The translations under genes and the position numbers were made by a program. Positions 1-10,500 of a DNA stretch of 64,000 bases are shown in pieces. The stretch covers positions 75,577 to 139,576 of the forward strand of contig DGMY01000043.1 in the NCBI GenBank assembly GCA_002388665.1. The letters run 5' to 3'. The stretch's first letter is position 1, and every line of letters starts with the position of its first letter. Below the pieces are notes generated by a model. That model searched no databases, was not told the origin of the DNA, and saw nothing but the letters and a program-made list of their open reading frames with translations. Origin of the DNA: Opitutia bacterium UBA4506 (lineage in GTDB: Bacteria; Verrucomicrobiota; Verrucomicrobiia; Opitutales; Puniceicoccaceae).

Positions 1-402
1 CACTGATCCACTATTTTTTTGCAATGAAGGTAGAGCCGCCTGAGTGAGAAAAAAGGGCGCCAGCAAATTCACTGAAATCAAACGCTCATAGTCGGATCGT
101 TTGACGTTTCCAATTCCATCAAAAAGCTGCCCCACAGCCGCATTGTTTACCAACAATGAAAGAGACCCCAATCGCTCTTCCACTTCAGCAACCAGACATT
201 CGACACTGGGCCCATCACTGAGGTCTGCCTCAAAAAAATCGTCCGCATCCACAGGCCCCCGGTACCGAGCGGTTTGCTCAAACTCTTCCAACGTTCGATC
301 TGCTGCGGCGACGATCCAACCCGCTTTCCTCAATGTCGAGCAGATGCCTGGCCCGATAATGCCGGACGCTCCTGTAACTAAGGCGACTTTTTTATTTTCC
401 AT
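1..402 (-). CDS. SDR-family oxidoreductase, partial (C-terminus outside window)
   Basis: The reading frame on the minus strand starts with ATG at 402 and stays open to the window edge, giving the first 134 residues. Near the start it has the Rossmann glycine motif TGASGIIG, and later the NNA motif (LLVNNAAVG), both typical of classical short-chain dehydrogenases. The catalytic Tyr-Lys pair would lie outside the window. The substrate cannot be told. A GTATAC core lies about 37 bp upstream (439-444), as at promoters of the GntR-associated cluster on the right, so it may belong to similar sugar-acid metabolism; that link is inference. Confidence 0.85.
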   Translation of the reverse strand, partial: MENKKVALVTGASGIIGPGICSTLRKAGWIVAAADRTLEEFEQTARYRGPVDADDFFEADLSDGPSVECLVAEVEERLGSLSLLVNNAAVGQLFDGIGNVKRSDYERLISVNLLAPFFLTQAALPSLQKNSGSV

Positions 403-880
403 AGAATCTTAAGCGGGAAGTGAAATTCAATAAATCATGTATACCTATTCATAAGACTGCTGTCACGTTCCATTTCAGATTATTTCCGACGGTAGAATTC
501 TGAGCGCTCATGAGAACAACCACCGATTCTCCCCAAAGAACTTCAGCAATCCCACGGAGTCCCGCAGTCGATTCGCCGCCTCAACGCGAATACAATGAGC
601 GTATTAGTCGACCGAAACATCTCCGGCCACTCATCCGCCAAAGACTATCGGGGTCCGCAATGTCCATCGCGTCTCATTCTTCGACGAATTGAATTCAGGC
701 CACCGTTCTCGCCGGTGTGGGTTCTACCCTCTTCGTCGAGAAGTGAATCAGAAGGGTCTATCGACGCACTGGTCGCCAATCGAATCTGCAATGCAACGGA
801 ATAGCTCCGCGATTCAAGTGATGAGGAGCTCCCCCTCCGAGCGGTCGCGAGAATCCAACGACTCCGCGCCTCGCGCACCC
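403..880. other. Intergenic stretch, no supported gene
   Basis: This lies between the SDR start and the stop of the 338-residue gene. Short open frames exist on both strands, but their compositions (Arg/Ser-rich, no conserved motif, GTG start) do not look coding. The only notable signal is the GTATAC core at 439-444. Confidence 0.5.
439..444. promoter_or_regulatory. GTATAC core, possible GntR-type half of an operator
   Basis: The sequence CATGTATACCTA surrounds a perfect 6-bp palindrome 37 bp upstream of the SDR start. Similar cores occur at 41240-41251 and 50427-50434. FCD/FadR-type GntR proteins often bind palindromes with a central GTATAC or similar core. A 6-bp palindrome alone can arise by chance. 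Confidence 0.25.
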
Positions 881-1897
881 TCAGTCCAGATTGATCCCGA
901 CGTCAACGTCACCTCGCTCGGGAATGCAACCGTCAGCCCGCAACTGTTCAACCAACTCGGGCTCCAGAATCAAGTTCTTCATCCGCAGCTGGGTTACAGC
1001 CTTTTGCACAACTTCCAGATACCCTTTCAACACCGGAAGGGTTTCGGAGGAAGGCTTGGTCAAGAGCGTGCGGAACTCATCGAGGATGGACTCTCGAATG
1101 CCAGACGGTGTCGTGGGCCGATACTCCAACGGAAACGCTTCATAGAGATTACTACCGCAGGATTCTTCAACCAATCGACGAAACGGTTCTGGTAACGAAC
1201 GATTCATCCACTGCTCATTTTCCAGGAGATCAGAGCAACGGGTCATTCCTTCATTCAGGTCTTTGCTAAAAGTTCGACCTTGCGCCTGCAAGAGATCTAT
1301 CCGCCCGCTGCAGTGAACCGCAAAAAATGGAGCGACTGGAAACGCCATCGGAAAGACGAGGTTTGGATAAAGCCGCACCCGAAGGTACCGCTCCGAAACC
1401 TCTGCAAATTGTGACCAACTTTCGACGTTCTCGTAGTCCAGTTCCGCAATGGGAGCCCACTCGATCTTTGGCTTAGTGACGACCACCGTGTCGTTTGCCG
1501 GATCGAGGTAGAGATTTCCCAACTGAATGGCGTTCTGAAAATACTGGGCCCGAAGAAAGATGAAGACCTTCCGCAGGACCAAGCCCTTCCCGACGAGTTC
1601 CTGGAAGAATGGATCCGCCACCATTCGAGCAACGACGCGGTCACGGATCTCACGACAAAATCCAAACGGGTACCGGGCCAATGAAAGGAAACCATACTCT
1701 CCCCGATCCCGTTGATTTCGAACCGCTTCGACCTTCGGCTGAAAACCGGCATCCACTGCGGCCCGAAGCTCCTTGAGCCGCTGCAACACCTCGTCCATTC
1801 TCGGAAGGACTTCTTCGGCGGTCAGTCTTTCCTGATCGCGGGTCGCCCGCAAATCATAGGCATAGGCGTCCCCTACCAGCTTTTCTGTCTGAATCAC
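881..1897 (-). CDS. Uncharacterised 338-residue protein
   Basis: I do not recognise this family. The frame opens with GTG at 1897, ten bases past the stop of the PEP-CTERM gene on the same strand; an in-frame stop lies just upstream, so GTG or the ATG at codon 34 (1798) must be used. No good Shine-Dalgarno is visible for either. The protein has no signal peptide or membrane segment. It opens with a charged helical stretch, has a hydrophobic/aromatic centre (PNLVFPMAFPVAPFFAVHC), and an acidic C-terminus. Codon use resembles its neighbours. Tight spacing suggests cotranscription with the PEP-CTERM gene. Coding status is likely but function is unknown. Confidence 0.6.
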   Translation of the reverse strand: MIQTEKLVGDAYAYDLRATRDQERLTAEEVLPRMDEVLQRLKELRAAVDAGFQPKVEAVRNQRDRGEYGFLSLARYPFGFCREIRDRVVARMVADPFFQELVGKGLVLRKVFIFLRAQYFQNAIQLGNLYLDPANDTVVVTKPKIEWAPIAELDYENVESWSQFAEVSERYLRVRLYPNLVFPMAFPVAPFFAVHCSGRIDLLQAQGRTFSKDLNEGMTRCSDLLENEQWMNRSLPEPFRRLVEESCGSNLYEAFPLEYRPTTPSGIRESILDEFRTLLTKPSSETLPVLKGYLEVVQKAVTQLRMKNLILEPELVEQLRADGCIPERGDVDVGINLD

Positions 1898-1906
1898 GCA
1901 GGCAGG

Positions 1907-2464
1907 CTATTCGCGGCTACGCCCCCCACGAGAACGCCTCATCCCCAATAGGACCGTCGCCAACAACCCGGCACCCAGGGCGGCATCCTGCGGCTCGGGT
2001 ATCGCTCCCGCCGAAATGCCTTGATTCGGAGTCGATTCCCAAGCAGCCGAGACCACCAGATCAGGACCCGAACTCGGAAGGCTCATCGACAACCAGCCGT
2101 AATGGACTTGACCGGAGCGCGAAAACTCCAAGCCAACCAGCAAATTCGTTCCGGCCGAAAAGTCCCAATAAGATCCATATGAACCCCAGTCCTCTGACGC
2201 ATTCACCACAGCGCCATCGGGTAGGTCGATGAGATTATAGGTGTCTGCGTTGATCACGACTCGGCTAGTCCCATCGTATGACTCCACATTTTCCGAGTAG
2301 CCGTTGATCAAGAAGTCGTAGGTTCCATTGCCATCAATGTCCAACTCCACGTACGAATCGGTGATCGCCAAGTTCGATATCGGAGATATCACTACCGCTC
2401 CCTCCGCTTGCAGTGCCGTCACAGATGCAGCCACCGCCGCTAGTGTCCCAAATGAATTTTTCAT
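1907..2464 (-). CDS. PEP-CTERM sorting-domain protein
   Basis: A 185-residue secreted protein. I chose ATG 2464 because the frame then opens with a signal peptide (MKNSFGTLAAVAASVTALQA) and AGAAAAGG lies just upstream; longer versions add a non-signal extension. The C-terminus has the PEP-CTERM tripartite tail: IPEP, a hydrophobic helix, then an Arg-rich end (MRRSRGGRSRE). Proteins of this kind are processed by an exosortase and displayed on or released from the cell surface. The middle region has an acidic stretch (ELDIDGNGTYDF) that may bind calcium. Its specific role is unknown. Confidence 0.85.
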   Translation of the reverse strand: MKNSFGTLAAVAASVTALQAEGAVVISPISNLAITDSYVELDIDGNGTYDFLINGYSENVESYDGTSRVVINADTYNLIDLPDGAVVNASEDWGSYGSYWDFSAGTNLLVGLEFSRSGQVHYGWLSMSLPSSGPDLVVSAAWESTPNQGISAGAIPEPQDAALGAGLLATVLLGMRRSRGGRSRE

Positions 2465-2903
2465 AGCCTTTTCTAATTTGAGTTCTCGTTGTAAATTCCT
2501 GCTTAACAGAATTTTCATCCAACAACAGGGTCGCAAGAAAAACCTCCCCTTCGAATTTACCGAATCCACTTTTTACCGATTTGTTACCCCACACCAACGG
2601 TCGACTTCGCCCGAGTCCCGACTCCCTCAAGTGCGACATGGGAGCTTTCACACGCTGGTGTCTCCCGTTCGGAATAGTGCACAATTCCACGCTCAATAGA
2701 TCCTACAGACTGGGCGGCAACAGCCGGTTTATTTGTATAAATTTCATACCCATTGTTGGGACTATCCTTTGAGAGGTATTCTCGGGGCTATTCGAATTTT
2801 CGCGCTGCGGCACCGATATGTAGATCCTCTTCGTCTATGGCATCCGGCTCAACAAAACCCGTCATCAATCACGACATCTCCGGAACGCTTCGCTACAACA
2901 ATA
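2465..2903. other. Divergent intergenic region with a regulon palindrome
   Basis: This separates the minus-strand PEP-CTERM gene from the plus-strand oxidoreductase. It contains the palindrome at 2728-2741; I see no gene in it. Confidence 0.6.
2728..2741. promoter_or_regulatory. Regulon palindrome (TTTAT-N4-ATAAA), copy 1
   Basis: The arms TTTAT and ATAAA are separated by TTGT, 162 bp upstream of the Gfo/Idh start. It is one of nine matches to YTTAT-N4-ATAAR found at promoters in the left third of the window. Confidence 0.5.
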
Positions 2904-4145
2904 ATGAAAAAAGTAGTTACTATTGGCGTATCCGGATTTGCTTCTGTTCACTTCCGCGATCTGAAGCGGCAACACTCTTACGGAAACATCTCGATCGTAG
3001 CGGCCACCGTAATCAATCAGGAAGAGGAATTAGAAAGGTGCGCCTGGCTCACGGAGCATGGGTGTCAGCTTTTCACCGATTTTCAGGAAATGTTGGCAGA
3101 GTACAGGAATCGGGCAGACGTTTGCATCATTCCGACCGGAATTCATTGGCACCTGCCGATGACCGAAGCAGCCTTAAAAGCTGGAATGAACGTGTTGTTG
3201 GAGAAACCGGCGGCGGCTACGATCCAAGAGGTGCTCTACATGAAACAACTGGAGCTGGAAGCCGAGAAGCGTGTCTACATCGGCTATCAACACATGTATT
3301 CCGACCAAGTCTGGAGAGCGAAAGCCGACATTTTAGCGGACAAAATTGGCAAGATAAGGGTGCTCAAATCGTGCGGAATCTGGCCGCGCTCCGCGGCATA
3401 CTTCAACCGGAACGATTGGGCTGGCAAACTTCGCAACCAGGACCGCTGGATTCTGGACAGCCCGTTCAATAACGCTTTCGCCCACTGGCTCAACTTACTG
3501 TGCTTCCTCTCAGGGCCAAGCCTTGTGGAAAGTGCATCGCCCAAGGAGATCCAAGCTGAACTCTACCGGGCCAATGATATCGAGAGCGCGGACACCGCCT
3601 GCATGCGCATTCTTACCGATACGGGTATCACCCTATTGCTGTATCTCACCCATGCCAGCACCAAGAAGGTGGAGCCCAGCTTGGAAGTGCTGGGTGAACA
3701 CGGACAGATCACGATTCAAGAGTTCCCGCCCCAAAAGAAGAGAAACGACGTCAACTACTACATCATCGCCAAAGAGAAAGAAAACGAGCTGCGCGATCAG
3801 ATGTACGAGACCATACTGGAACGATCCCAATCAATTGGGTGCTCACTGGAAAATGCCAGTAAACAAACCATCTGCACAAACGGGGCCCATGAATCATCTC
3901 CCATAAATCCCATCCCAAAAGAGTGCCTGAAGAAAGTGGCTACCGCGGACGATTACTTCGTATACATCAACGACATCGATGAGATCATTCGCGATGCCCA
4001 TAAAAATGAACAGCTCTTTTCAGAAATGGACACCGTGAGCTGGGCTAAACCTGGGAACAAAGTCTCCCTCTCGGATTACTCCAGCTTTACGGACCTCTGT
4101 GAGGCAAATCCTCCACTAAAGTCAAAATCCCTTCGGGTATACTAA
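2904..4145 (+). CDS. Gfo/Idh/MocA-family oxidoreductase
   Basis: A 413-residue NAD(P)-dependent sugar or sugar-acid dehydrogenase-like protein. The start at ATG 2904 places the nucleotide-binding strand at the very N-terminus (MKKVVTIGVSGFASVHFRDL) with a variant of the usual GxGxxG loop. The family's EKP motif is present (LLEKPAAA), with the H-containing catalytic region downstream. It is somewhat longer than many family members because of a C-terminal extension. It stands alone between the PEP-CTERM gene and the LacI regulator and has its own upstream palindrome, so it probably belongs to the same regulon. The substrate cannot be predicted. Confidence 0.85.
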   Translation: MKKVVTIGVSGFASVHFRDLKRQHSYGNISIVAATVINQEEELERCAWLTEHGCQLFTDFQEMLAEYRNRADVCIIPTGIHWHLPMTEAALKAGMNVLLEKPAAATIQEVLYMKQLELEAEKRVYIGYQHMYSDQVWRAKADILADKIGKIRVLKSCGIWPRSAAYFNRNDWAGKLRNQDRWILDSPFNNAFAHWLNLLCFLSGPSLVESASPKEIQAELYRANDIESADTACMRILTDTGITLLLYLTHASTKKVEPSLEVLGEHGQITIQEFPPQKKRNDVNYYIIAKEKENELRDQMYETILERSQSIGCSLENASKQTICTNGAHESSPINPIPKECLKKVATADDYFVYINDIDEIIRDAHKNEQLFSEMDTVSWAKPGNKVSLSDYSSFTDLCEANPPLKSKSLRVY

Positions 4146-4196
4146 TCCGAACTGTCACCAAAAATTGAGTGGCTATGTGAACATAATAAGCCTTTA

Positions 4197-4210
4197 CTTA
4201 TATGTATAAG
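4197..4210. promoter_or_regulatory. Regulon palindrome (CTTATA-TG-TATAAG), copy 2
   Basis: A palindrome with six paired bases per arm, 134 bp upstream of the LacI-family gene. This suggests the regulator controls its own expression. Confidence 0.6.
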
Positions 4211-4344
4211 CCCTTGATCCATTGAAGTCCTAACCGCATCAAGATCTGATGCAATCAAGCAGAATTCTCAACGCGCACTCCCCGACCGAAAGCGCATAGG
4301 TCTAGCTACCCACCCGCACTCGATTTACATCCCCCACCCCACTG

Positions 4345-5454
4345 ATGATGAATAAGGCCCCAAGGGCACAAACGCAGCAAACTGGAATTGAAGCGAAAAC
4401 AGTCGGTACCGCCGAGCATCGCCAAGCCCAACGCCGCCCGACCCAAAAGGATGTAGCCATCCAAGCTGGCGTCACGCAAGCGACGGTCTCCATGGCCCTG
4501 AGCCGACACCCCAGCATCTCCGATGAAACATGTGACCGGATTCGCACTATTGCCGATTCCGTTGGCTACCGGCCCGACCCCTACTTGACCGGCCTATCGG
4601 CCTATCGGAAACAGATGAAAGCGCCTGTCTTTCAGGCAACCATCGCCTGGCTTTCCAACTGGCACGAGCCCACATCCCACAACTGGTCCGGTGTGGCCGG
4701 CCTCTACTACGAAGGGGCCCTGAAGCGCGCTCATGAACTCGGCTACGAGATCGAAGAACACGCGCTGCTCTCTCCAGACATGACGCCCAAGCGCATGGAG
4801 CAGATCATGCTGAACCGCAATATCAAGGGAATCCTCCTGCCGCCGCAGTCGAAGCCGGGCTCGACCATGGATCAATTCTGCTTCGATAAATTCTCAACGG
4901 TAACTTTTGGTTACACACTCGCATCGCCACAATTTCACATCGTGTCTCTTCATCACCACCGTTCGGTGAAGTTGCTCTTCCACGAGCTTGTAGAGAAGCG
5001 TGGCTATCGACGCCCGGGTCTTTGCGTAAGTATGCAGGAGGACATCCGAACGGACCGTATCTGGTCGGCAGCCTTCTGGAGTGAGCAGCGGTACCTTCCC
5101 AGCTCTCACCACGTCCCCATCCACATGGACGACACTTGGGACAAAGACCGATTCATGGATTGGTTTTCAACACATCGCCCGGATGTCATCATTTCCAGCA
5201 ACAAAAAGATACACCAATGGCTCAATGAAGCAGGGATCGCTGTCCCCGAAGCAGTAGGCATTGCCATGCTGACCAAGAGAGCCGATGACACCTTTTATTC
5301 AGGGATTTGGCAAAATCTACGGAAGACAGGCACGAAAGCACTGGACCTTCTCGTTGACATGATCCACCGGGGAGAACGCGGACTACCCGACGTGCGAATG
5401 AATGTGCTCATCGATGCCAGCTGGGTCGATGGCAACACGGTCCGATCCGTTTAA
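4345..5454 (+). CDS. LacI-family transcriptional regulator
   Basis: A 369-residue repressor or activator. Residues about 31-80 form the LacI helix-turn-helix and hinge (PTQKDVAIQAGVTQATVSMA, then SVGYRPDP). A roughly 30-residue extension precedes it, unusual for the family. The rest is a periplasmic-binding-protein-like effector domain. It is the only LacI-type regulator in the window and sits among polysaccharide-degrading genes that share a palindrome, one copy of which precedes this gene. I infer autoregulation and control of the surrounding regulon by a sugar effector. ATG 4345 is followed directly by a second ATG at 4348; either could be used. Confidence 0.93.
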   Translation: MMNKAPRAQTQQTGIEAKTVGTAEHRQAQRRPTQKDVAIQAGVTQATVSMALSRHPSISDETCDRIRTIADSVGYRPDPYLTGLSAYRKQMKAPVFQATIAWLSNWHEPTSHNWSGVAGLYYEGALKRAHELGYEIEEHALLSPDMTPKRMEQIMLNRNIKGILLPPQSKPGSTMDQFCFDKFSTVTFGYTLASPQFHIVSLHHHRSVKLLFHELVEKRGYRRPGLCVSMQEDIRTDRIWSAAFWSEQRYLPSSHHVPIHMDDTWDKDRFMDWFSTHRPDVIISSNKKIHQWLNEAGIAVPEAVGIAMLTKRADDTFYSGIWQNLRKTGTKALDLLVDMIHRGERGLPDVRMNVLIDASWVDGNTVRSV

Positions 5455-5817
5455 CAAAGAATACTAGAGCATGAAAAACCTCGTCCGCATCCTTATTTGA
5501 ATAAGCCGTAAACTCCTTCTGAAAAACCAGAACTCAATATAGCCTTTAGACATATTCCATCAGACAACCGACGAAACACGCTTATGCGATTTTCAATCCC
5601 ACCTATCTACCGCATGCCCGATAAAACGGTCTCCGGAAAAGTATAGCCCAAAAAAGACCACATCGACTAAACGATTATCAACTATTCCACAGTGGAACAG
5701 ACCGTTAAACAATTTCCAGTGCTTGCATAAGAATTACCCGAACAAACCCCAAACAGACATACTATACGAACAGAGCACATGCTCGATCTAAATACCCTAA
5801 AATCTCTATCCTCGAAA
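5455..5817. other. Intergenic region with two palindromes
   Basis: No gene is seen. It carries the regulon palindrome at 5492-5505 and a separate perfect 13-bp palindrome, TTCCACAGTGGAA, at 5685-5697. It is the leader of the PEP-CTERM gene. Confidence 0.6.
5492..5505. promoter_or_regulatory. Regulon palindrome (CTTATT-TG-AATAAG), copy 3
   Basis: A palindrome with six paired bases per arm, 312 bp upstream of the PEP-CTERM gene and 37 bp downstream of the LacI-family gene. Confidence 0.55.
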
Positions 5818-6969
5818 ATGAATACTCCACTGAAACACCTCCTCCCCTTTTTACTCACTCCATTCGTCGTTCATGCCGCCGATTACACGTGGACCGGTGC
5901 TGTCGACAACAACTGGGATACCGCCGGAAACTGGAGTGGTGACGGCGGCATACCCGATGACGGCAGCGACTTGGCGATTTTTGACAGCAGCCCCGGCATC
6001 GTGACCCTCAATAACCAATACCTCACGCGGGTTTCCTTTCAAACCGCCGGCTGGACGATCCAGGGCACAGGCGGATTCGATCTGGAGAATCTGGTATCCA
6101 ACGCCCCTCTCAGTAGTTCGGGGGCTGGTATCAACACCCTCGCGGTAACCTTGTTTCCCGACCGAAACATCGATGTAGACGTATCGTCGGGTAACACACT
6201 CGTCCATACAGGCACCATGTCCATGGATGCCAGCATCACCAAAACAGGGGTAGGAACCCTTATCTTAAACTCCTCCTCAACGACAGCGGAGAGTTCCAAT
6301 ATTCTTGTCTCTGGCGGCACCGCTTTAATCAATTACGACCAAGTAAACTCTTCGAGCAACGGTGCGCGGCCCGGCGCCCGGGATGGCGGTACGATTGGAG
6401 GACATGGCACCATCGCCGTGGGCGGCTCCAGCATTACTTCGAACCTACAGTTTCGCGTCGCTCAAAGTGGTAGCGGAACCCTGAGCCCAGGTGGCGACGG
6501 AACTACGGAAGGTGGGAGTATTATCGGAACTCTGGACATCGATTTTGCCAACGCGGGCTCGAGCAATGTCATAACTATGTATGAAGACAGTATCCTCGCA
6601 ATCGACATCGATCCAGTTTCGAACCAATCCGACCTCGTCAATATGTTTTTGAGCGGAGGAGGTTCCGGTGCAGGCTGGAACATCAGGAGTGGGGCCACTC
6701 TGGATATCACGACGGTCGGGGGATCGGCCTTCGACCCCGGCGACAGCTTCATCATCTCTACTTTCATCAACTCTGCCGGGGTCGCGGACTACGGACAGTT
6801 TGATTCGGTCTTGATCAACGGCAACGATGCCTTCCTCAATCCCGAATTTTACATCGACTACAACCTAAACAGCATCGAGGTCGGCTTGATTCCCGAGCCA
6901 GGTACCTATGGGTTGATCAGCGGTCTTTTCATACTCGGACTGGCAACTTTCCGCCGGCGCCAAAAGTAA
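5818..6969 (+). CDS. PEP-CTERM protein with autotransporter-type beta-strand repeats
   Basis: A 383-residue secreted protein. ATG 5818 gives a signal peptide ending in VVHAADYTW; an upstream ATG at 5779 adds 13 polar residues before it. The mature N-terminus (YTWTGAVDNNWDTAGNWSG) matches the motif found at the start of autotransporter-associated beta-strand repeats, followed by Gly/Ser/Thr-rich repeat-like strands (TKTGVGTLILNSSST). The C-terminus is a clear PEP-CTERM anchor: IPEPGTYGLISGLFILGLA followed by FRRRQK. It is probably surface-displayed and may bind polysaccharide or help build the extracellular matrix; that role is inference. Confidence 0.9.
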   Translation: MNTPLKHLLPFLLTPFVVHAADYTWTGAVDNNWDTAGNWSGDGGIPDDGSDLAIFDSSPGIVTLNNQYLTRVSFQTAGWTIQGTGGFDLENLVSNAPLSSSGAGINTLAVTLFPDRNIDVDVSSGNTLVHTGTMSMDASITKTGVGTLILNSSSTTAESSNILVSGGTALINYDQVNSSSNGARPGARDGGTIGGHGTIAVGGSSITSNLQFRVAQSGSGTLSPGGDGTTEGGSIIGTLDIDFANAGSSNVITMYEDSILAIDIDPVSNQSDLVNMFLSGGGSGAGWNIRSGATLDITTVGGSAFDPGDSFIISTFINSAGVADYGQFDSVLINGNDAFLNPEFYIDYNLNSIEVGLIPEPGTYGLISGLFILGLATFRRRQK

Positions 6970-7591
6970 AAGTCAGATCATCCTCGAGTGCGAAGAAGAG
7001 AGTCATCGAGCGAGGATGAATCTGAGGGAGCCGCCCTTTCTCTGTAAAGGCTCCCCAAGCGAGACAAAGGAACAACCCACAAGAAAGACGGGACCCGCCC
7101 CCCAAAAAAAATCATAGTTCGAATCACATCCCCAGTCATTCCGAGGGCAATGCCTGCAGGCTTTGTCTTCTCACGCCTCTCACCTCCAACAAACCCAAAT
7201 ACGTTGCGGACCACTCCAGAAACCCTTCGTCCTCCTCTCCCGAGGCAATCACAGTCCGTTGAGTTTCGCTAGAACTTCACCCGAAACAAATCAACGTGAC
7301 GCAAAGCGACTTACAGCGCGCTTTTGGCGCGGAGGGGAAAGATCGCAGAGAACCAACGACGATAACTTCGATCCTTTGCGAGTAGAAAGGCACCCTCTCG
7401 AATTCCCTCGCCACCACGACCGCACGTTCCTGAACTTGCGCAACCTTATCAATATAAGTTTGGATTGATTTGAAAAAACCATACCATTGAGTCGTATTGA
7501 ATCGTAATACTACCTACCCTTTGCATCAAGAATACTGATACACGTAAAGTGTGATTCAGATGCCCCTCCCCCAGTAAAAAACAAGTCTTTC
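6970..7591. other. Intergenic region, inverted repeats and a regulon palindrome
   Basis: No convincing gene. Just after the PEP-CTERM stop lie two inverted repeats (CATCCTCG at 6979-6986 with its complement at 7011-7018; GGGAGCC at 7026-7032 with GGCTCCC at 7049-7055) that could end transcription, though neither is followed by a T-run. The regulon palindrome is at 7445-7458. Confidence 0.5.
7445..7458. promoter_or_regulatory. Regulon palindrome (CTTAT-N4-ATAAG), copy 4
   Basis: Five-base arms around CAAT, 133 bp upstream of the Verru_Chthon A-like gene. Confidence 0.55.
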
Positions 7592-10500
7592 ATGAAGTCT
7601 CGTCCCATACGTCAGCACAAGGGTTTCGCCCTTGTTATAGCCCTGATGCTTATGAGTTTCGTGACGCTTATACTGCTCAGTTTTTCAACGCTCACCCAAG
7701 TAGGGCTCCACTCCGCCAACCTGGAAGCAAAACGTTTTGTAGCGCGTAGCAATGCTCAATTCGCGCTCATGCAGGCGATCGGCAAATTACAGCGAATGAC
7801 TGGGCCTGACCAACGCATAACCGCCTCCGCCAATATAATCAACACGAGCGGCGTCTACGCAGAGGACCGCGCCACTGAGAAGCGCCACTGGGTAGGGGTA
7901 TGGAATACTCAGGAGTTGAACGAAAGCAACGACCTGCAAACCCAGGGACGCAATACCGGAAGTATCGACATCTATACCGACTCGTTCCAGGGATGGCTCG
8001 TATCGGACGGCGCCTCCCACGAAACGATAGACTCACTCTCGAGTATACTTTCCGGTTACGATGATGAGAACGAAACGTCACTGGTAGCACTACTCGGCGA
8101 GAACAGCGTTCTCTTTCAAGGTAGCGATGACCCCACCCGCGAAGGTATTTACCTACTCAAAAGCCCCATCGGCGACGAGGGGAACTACGCTTTCTGGGTC
8201 AGCGATGAGAGCCTGAAAGCAAATTTCTCACTGGAGGATCCCTTTCAAGATGCAGCTGCCAATTCAATCGAGAAACGGTATGGCCAAATCATTTCCCAAA
8301 GCCCAAATGCCGCGCTCGGGATCGACGAATCCGCAAACATGGGCGGACTCAATTTTGTCGCTTCCGAAAAATTTGACCTCACCCAGCTTCCACGACTAGG
8401 GGCGCAAGTCGATCTGTCTCCTGCAGCAAAAACCGGGGCAGATAAATCCGAAGTATCGGAAGCAACGCGTTCGACCTTTCACCATCTGTCCAACGCAACC
8501 TTCGGCGTATTCTCCGATGTGCGCAACGGCGGACTGAAAAAGGATTTGTCTCTGGCCATGGAGATATCCGATACCGACTTTCAGGAAACCGATTTTATCA
8601 ATAGCGACGAGGTCAATACCGCCGGGTCCTGGAAGCAAACGCTCAACGGCAGCGAGATGCTACTGGGATACCTCTACCAGCAGGAGACCGAAGAAGTATT
8701 GAATGGTGACGAGGTCACCTTGCGTGGGCCCACTTGGCAACTCCTGCGCAGCTTCTATCGTTCTTACCGGGACATCACCCAGCGCACATCATCCCCGGCA
8801 ATCGCCGCCTCCGTGCATCGCCCTAATTTAATCGATGCCTCACAATCGCAACTCAGCACTCTCCAAGCGATTCCTTTCCAGGGTCAGAAAAACGGAGTCG
8901 GACATGGCTACTCCTGGCAGGCCGAGAGAAATACCAGCGGCGACCCGGTCCTCCGCAATACCGCAACCCAGCGTACGCCGATCCTCACCAACGCAAAATA
9001 CATCTTTGGTCTTCAGCGAGTCCATAGAGGTGGCGAAAGAGTCCTGTCATTGAGTCTTAACTTTGTCGCCACGGTAATGAATCCTTACAATGTGGCACTC
9101 GAGTTCCAAGGGTACCAATTAATGCTCCATGCGTTACCGGTGGTTGTTAGTGTTGAAAAGTATGCCCCCGGCGAGATCATCCCCAGCAACAACACCATCA
9201 AAAAGGAGTTGCGGGAGGACCCCGACTACGGTCCCTACCTCCTCGAGTACATCCTGCGCAAAGAAGTCGACGGCATGGGATCCACCCAGAATAGCGGCGC
9301 AGTCGTATCCGGCGAGATGGGCGAGCCGATCTTCGGGAACTTCATCCTCACCGAAGTAGATTCCAACGGAGATGCCGTGACCAATGGCTCCGCAAAAGTT
9401 CGGCTCGAGCCCGGTGAGATCAAGGTCATTTCATTGGCGAACGAAAACCCCACCATGGATTCCGAGATCGGACTGCCGGCCACCTTCACCTTCAACGACC
9501 AAGGCGGTTTTCGCTACACGCAGCTCGGCTTCCCCGATATGTATCTAGGCCACAGCGAACTGGAGAAAAATCCAGAGGGCCCGGACCCAGACGATCCACT
9601 GGAGGTCGACTACCCGGTGGATCATCCCTCGAACTACATTCCCCTTACGAATGATGAGCGGGTCGTCGTCATGCTTTCCTCCAAGGTTGGCGGGTACTGG
9701 CAGGACTACATGATGTACATCAACACCAACAACAACAATGTGGCGACCCGGGAAGGACAACTCTTCTTCAATCAGATGCTTATTGATGAATCGGGTGACC
9801 TGAGTGAAGCATTGGAGAGCATGTCCATGCCTCGAGGCCTCTGGGCACAATCACTGCGGCTTAGCATGAGCGCGAACCAACTGAACGACGATTTCGAGAT
9901 CACCCAGGTTTACACCGGTTCAGAACTCGATACCCAGCGTTTCATTGCCGCGACTAATGTCACGCTCAAGGCCGTGGATGACGACACCTCCCCCGGTCCC
10001 TATATGGCGAATTTCAACATGCGTATGCTGACCGGACGGGATCTGAACGTCCTCAATAAAGGCGATGGGATTGGGCCTCCACAATACATCGTCACAAACG
10101 AATCCCTGGTCGCCACGGCCATCAATTATCCGATCAAGGGCGGCGAGGAATACAACGGGGCGTGGGGCTCCTCAAACTCCAGTACGGGCGAATCCCGCGT
10201 AATCCTGTATGACGTACCAACGACACCAATACTGTCGATAGGATCCTTGCAACATGCGGACATTGGCACCATGGCCGACCAGCCGAACTACAGTGTAGGG
10301 TACTCCTACCCCTCCCCTTTCATCGCCCGTGATCAGGTTTGGGAAAGCGTCTACGGCGGCAATGACTATGTCTTTGCCGACACCGCCTATCTTGCGAACG
10401 AAAGTCTTTGGGATCGCTTCTATTTCTCGTCGCTCTCCGGGATGGACGCTTTCGATTTAAGTTCCGTCCCTAGTGACGCCCAATTCGACAGCGCACTGGA

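Noticed and set aside
645..878. 77-codon minus-strand frame after the 338-residue gene
   Set aside because: Starts with GTG, Arg/Ser-rich low-complexity translation, no motif; likely not coding.
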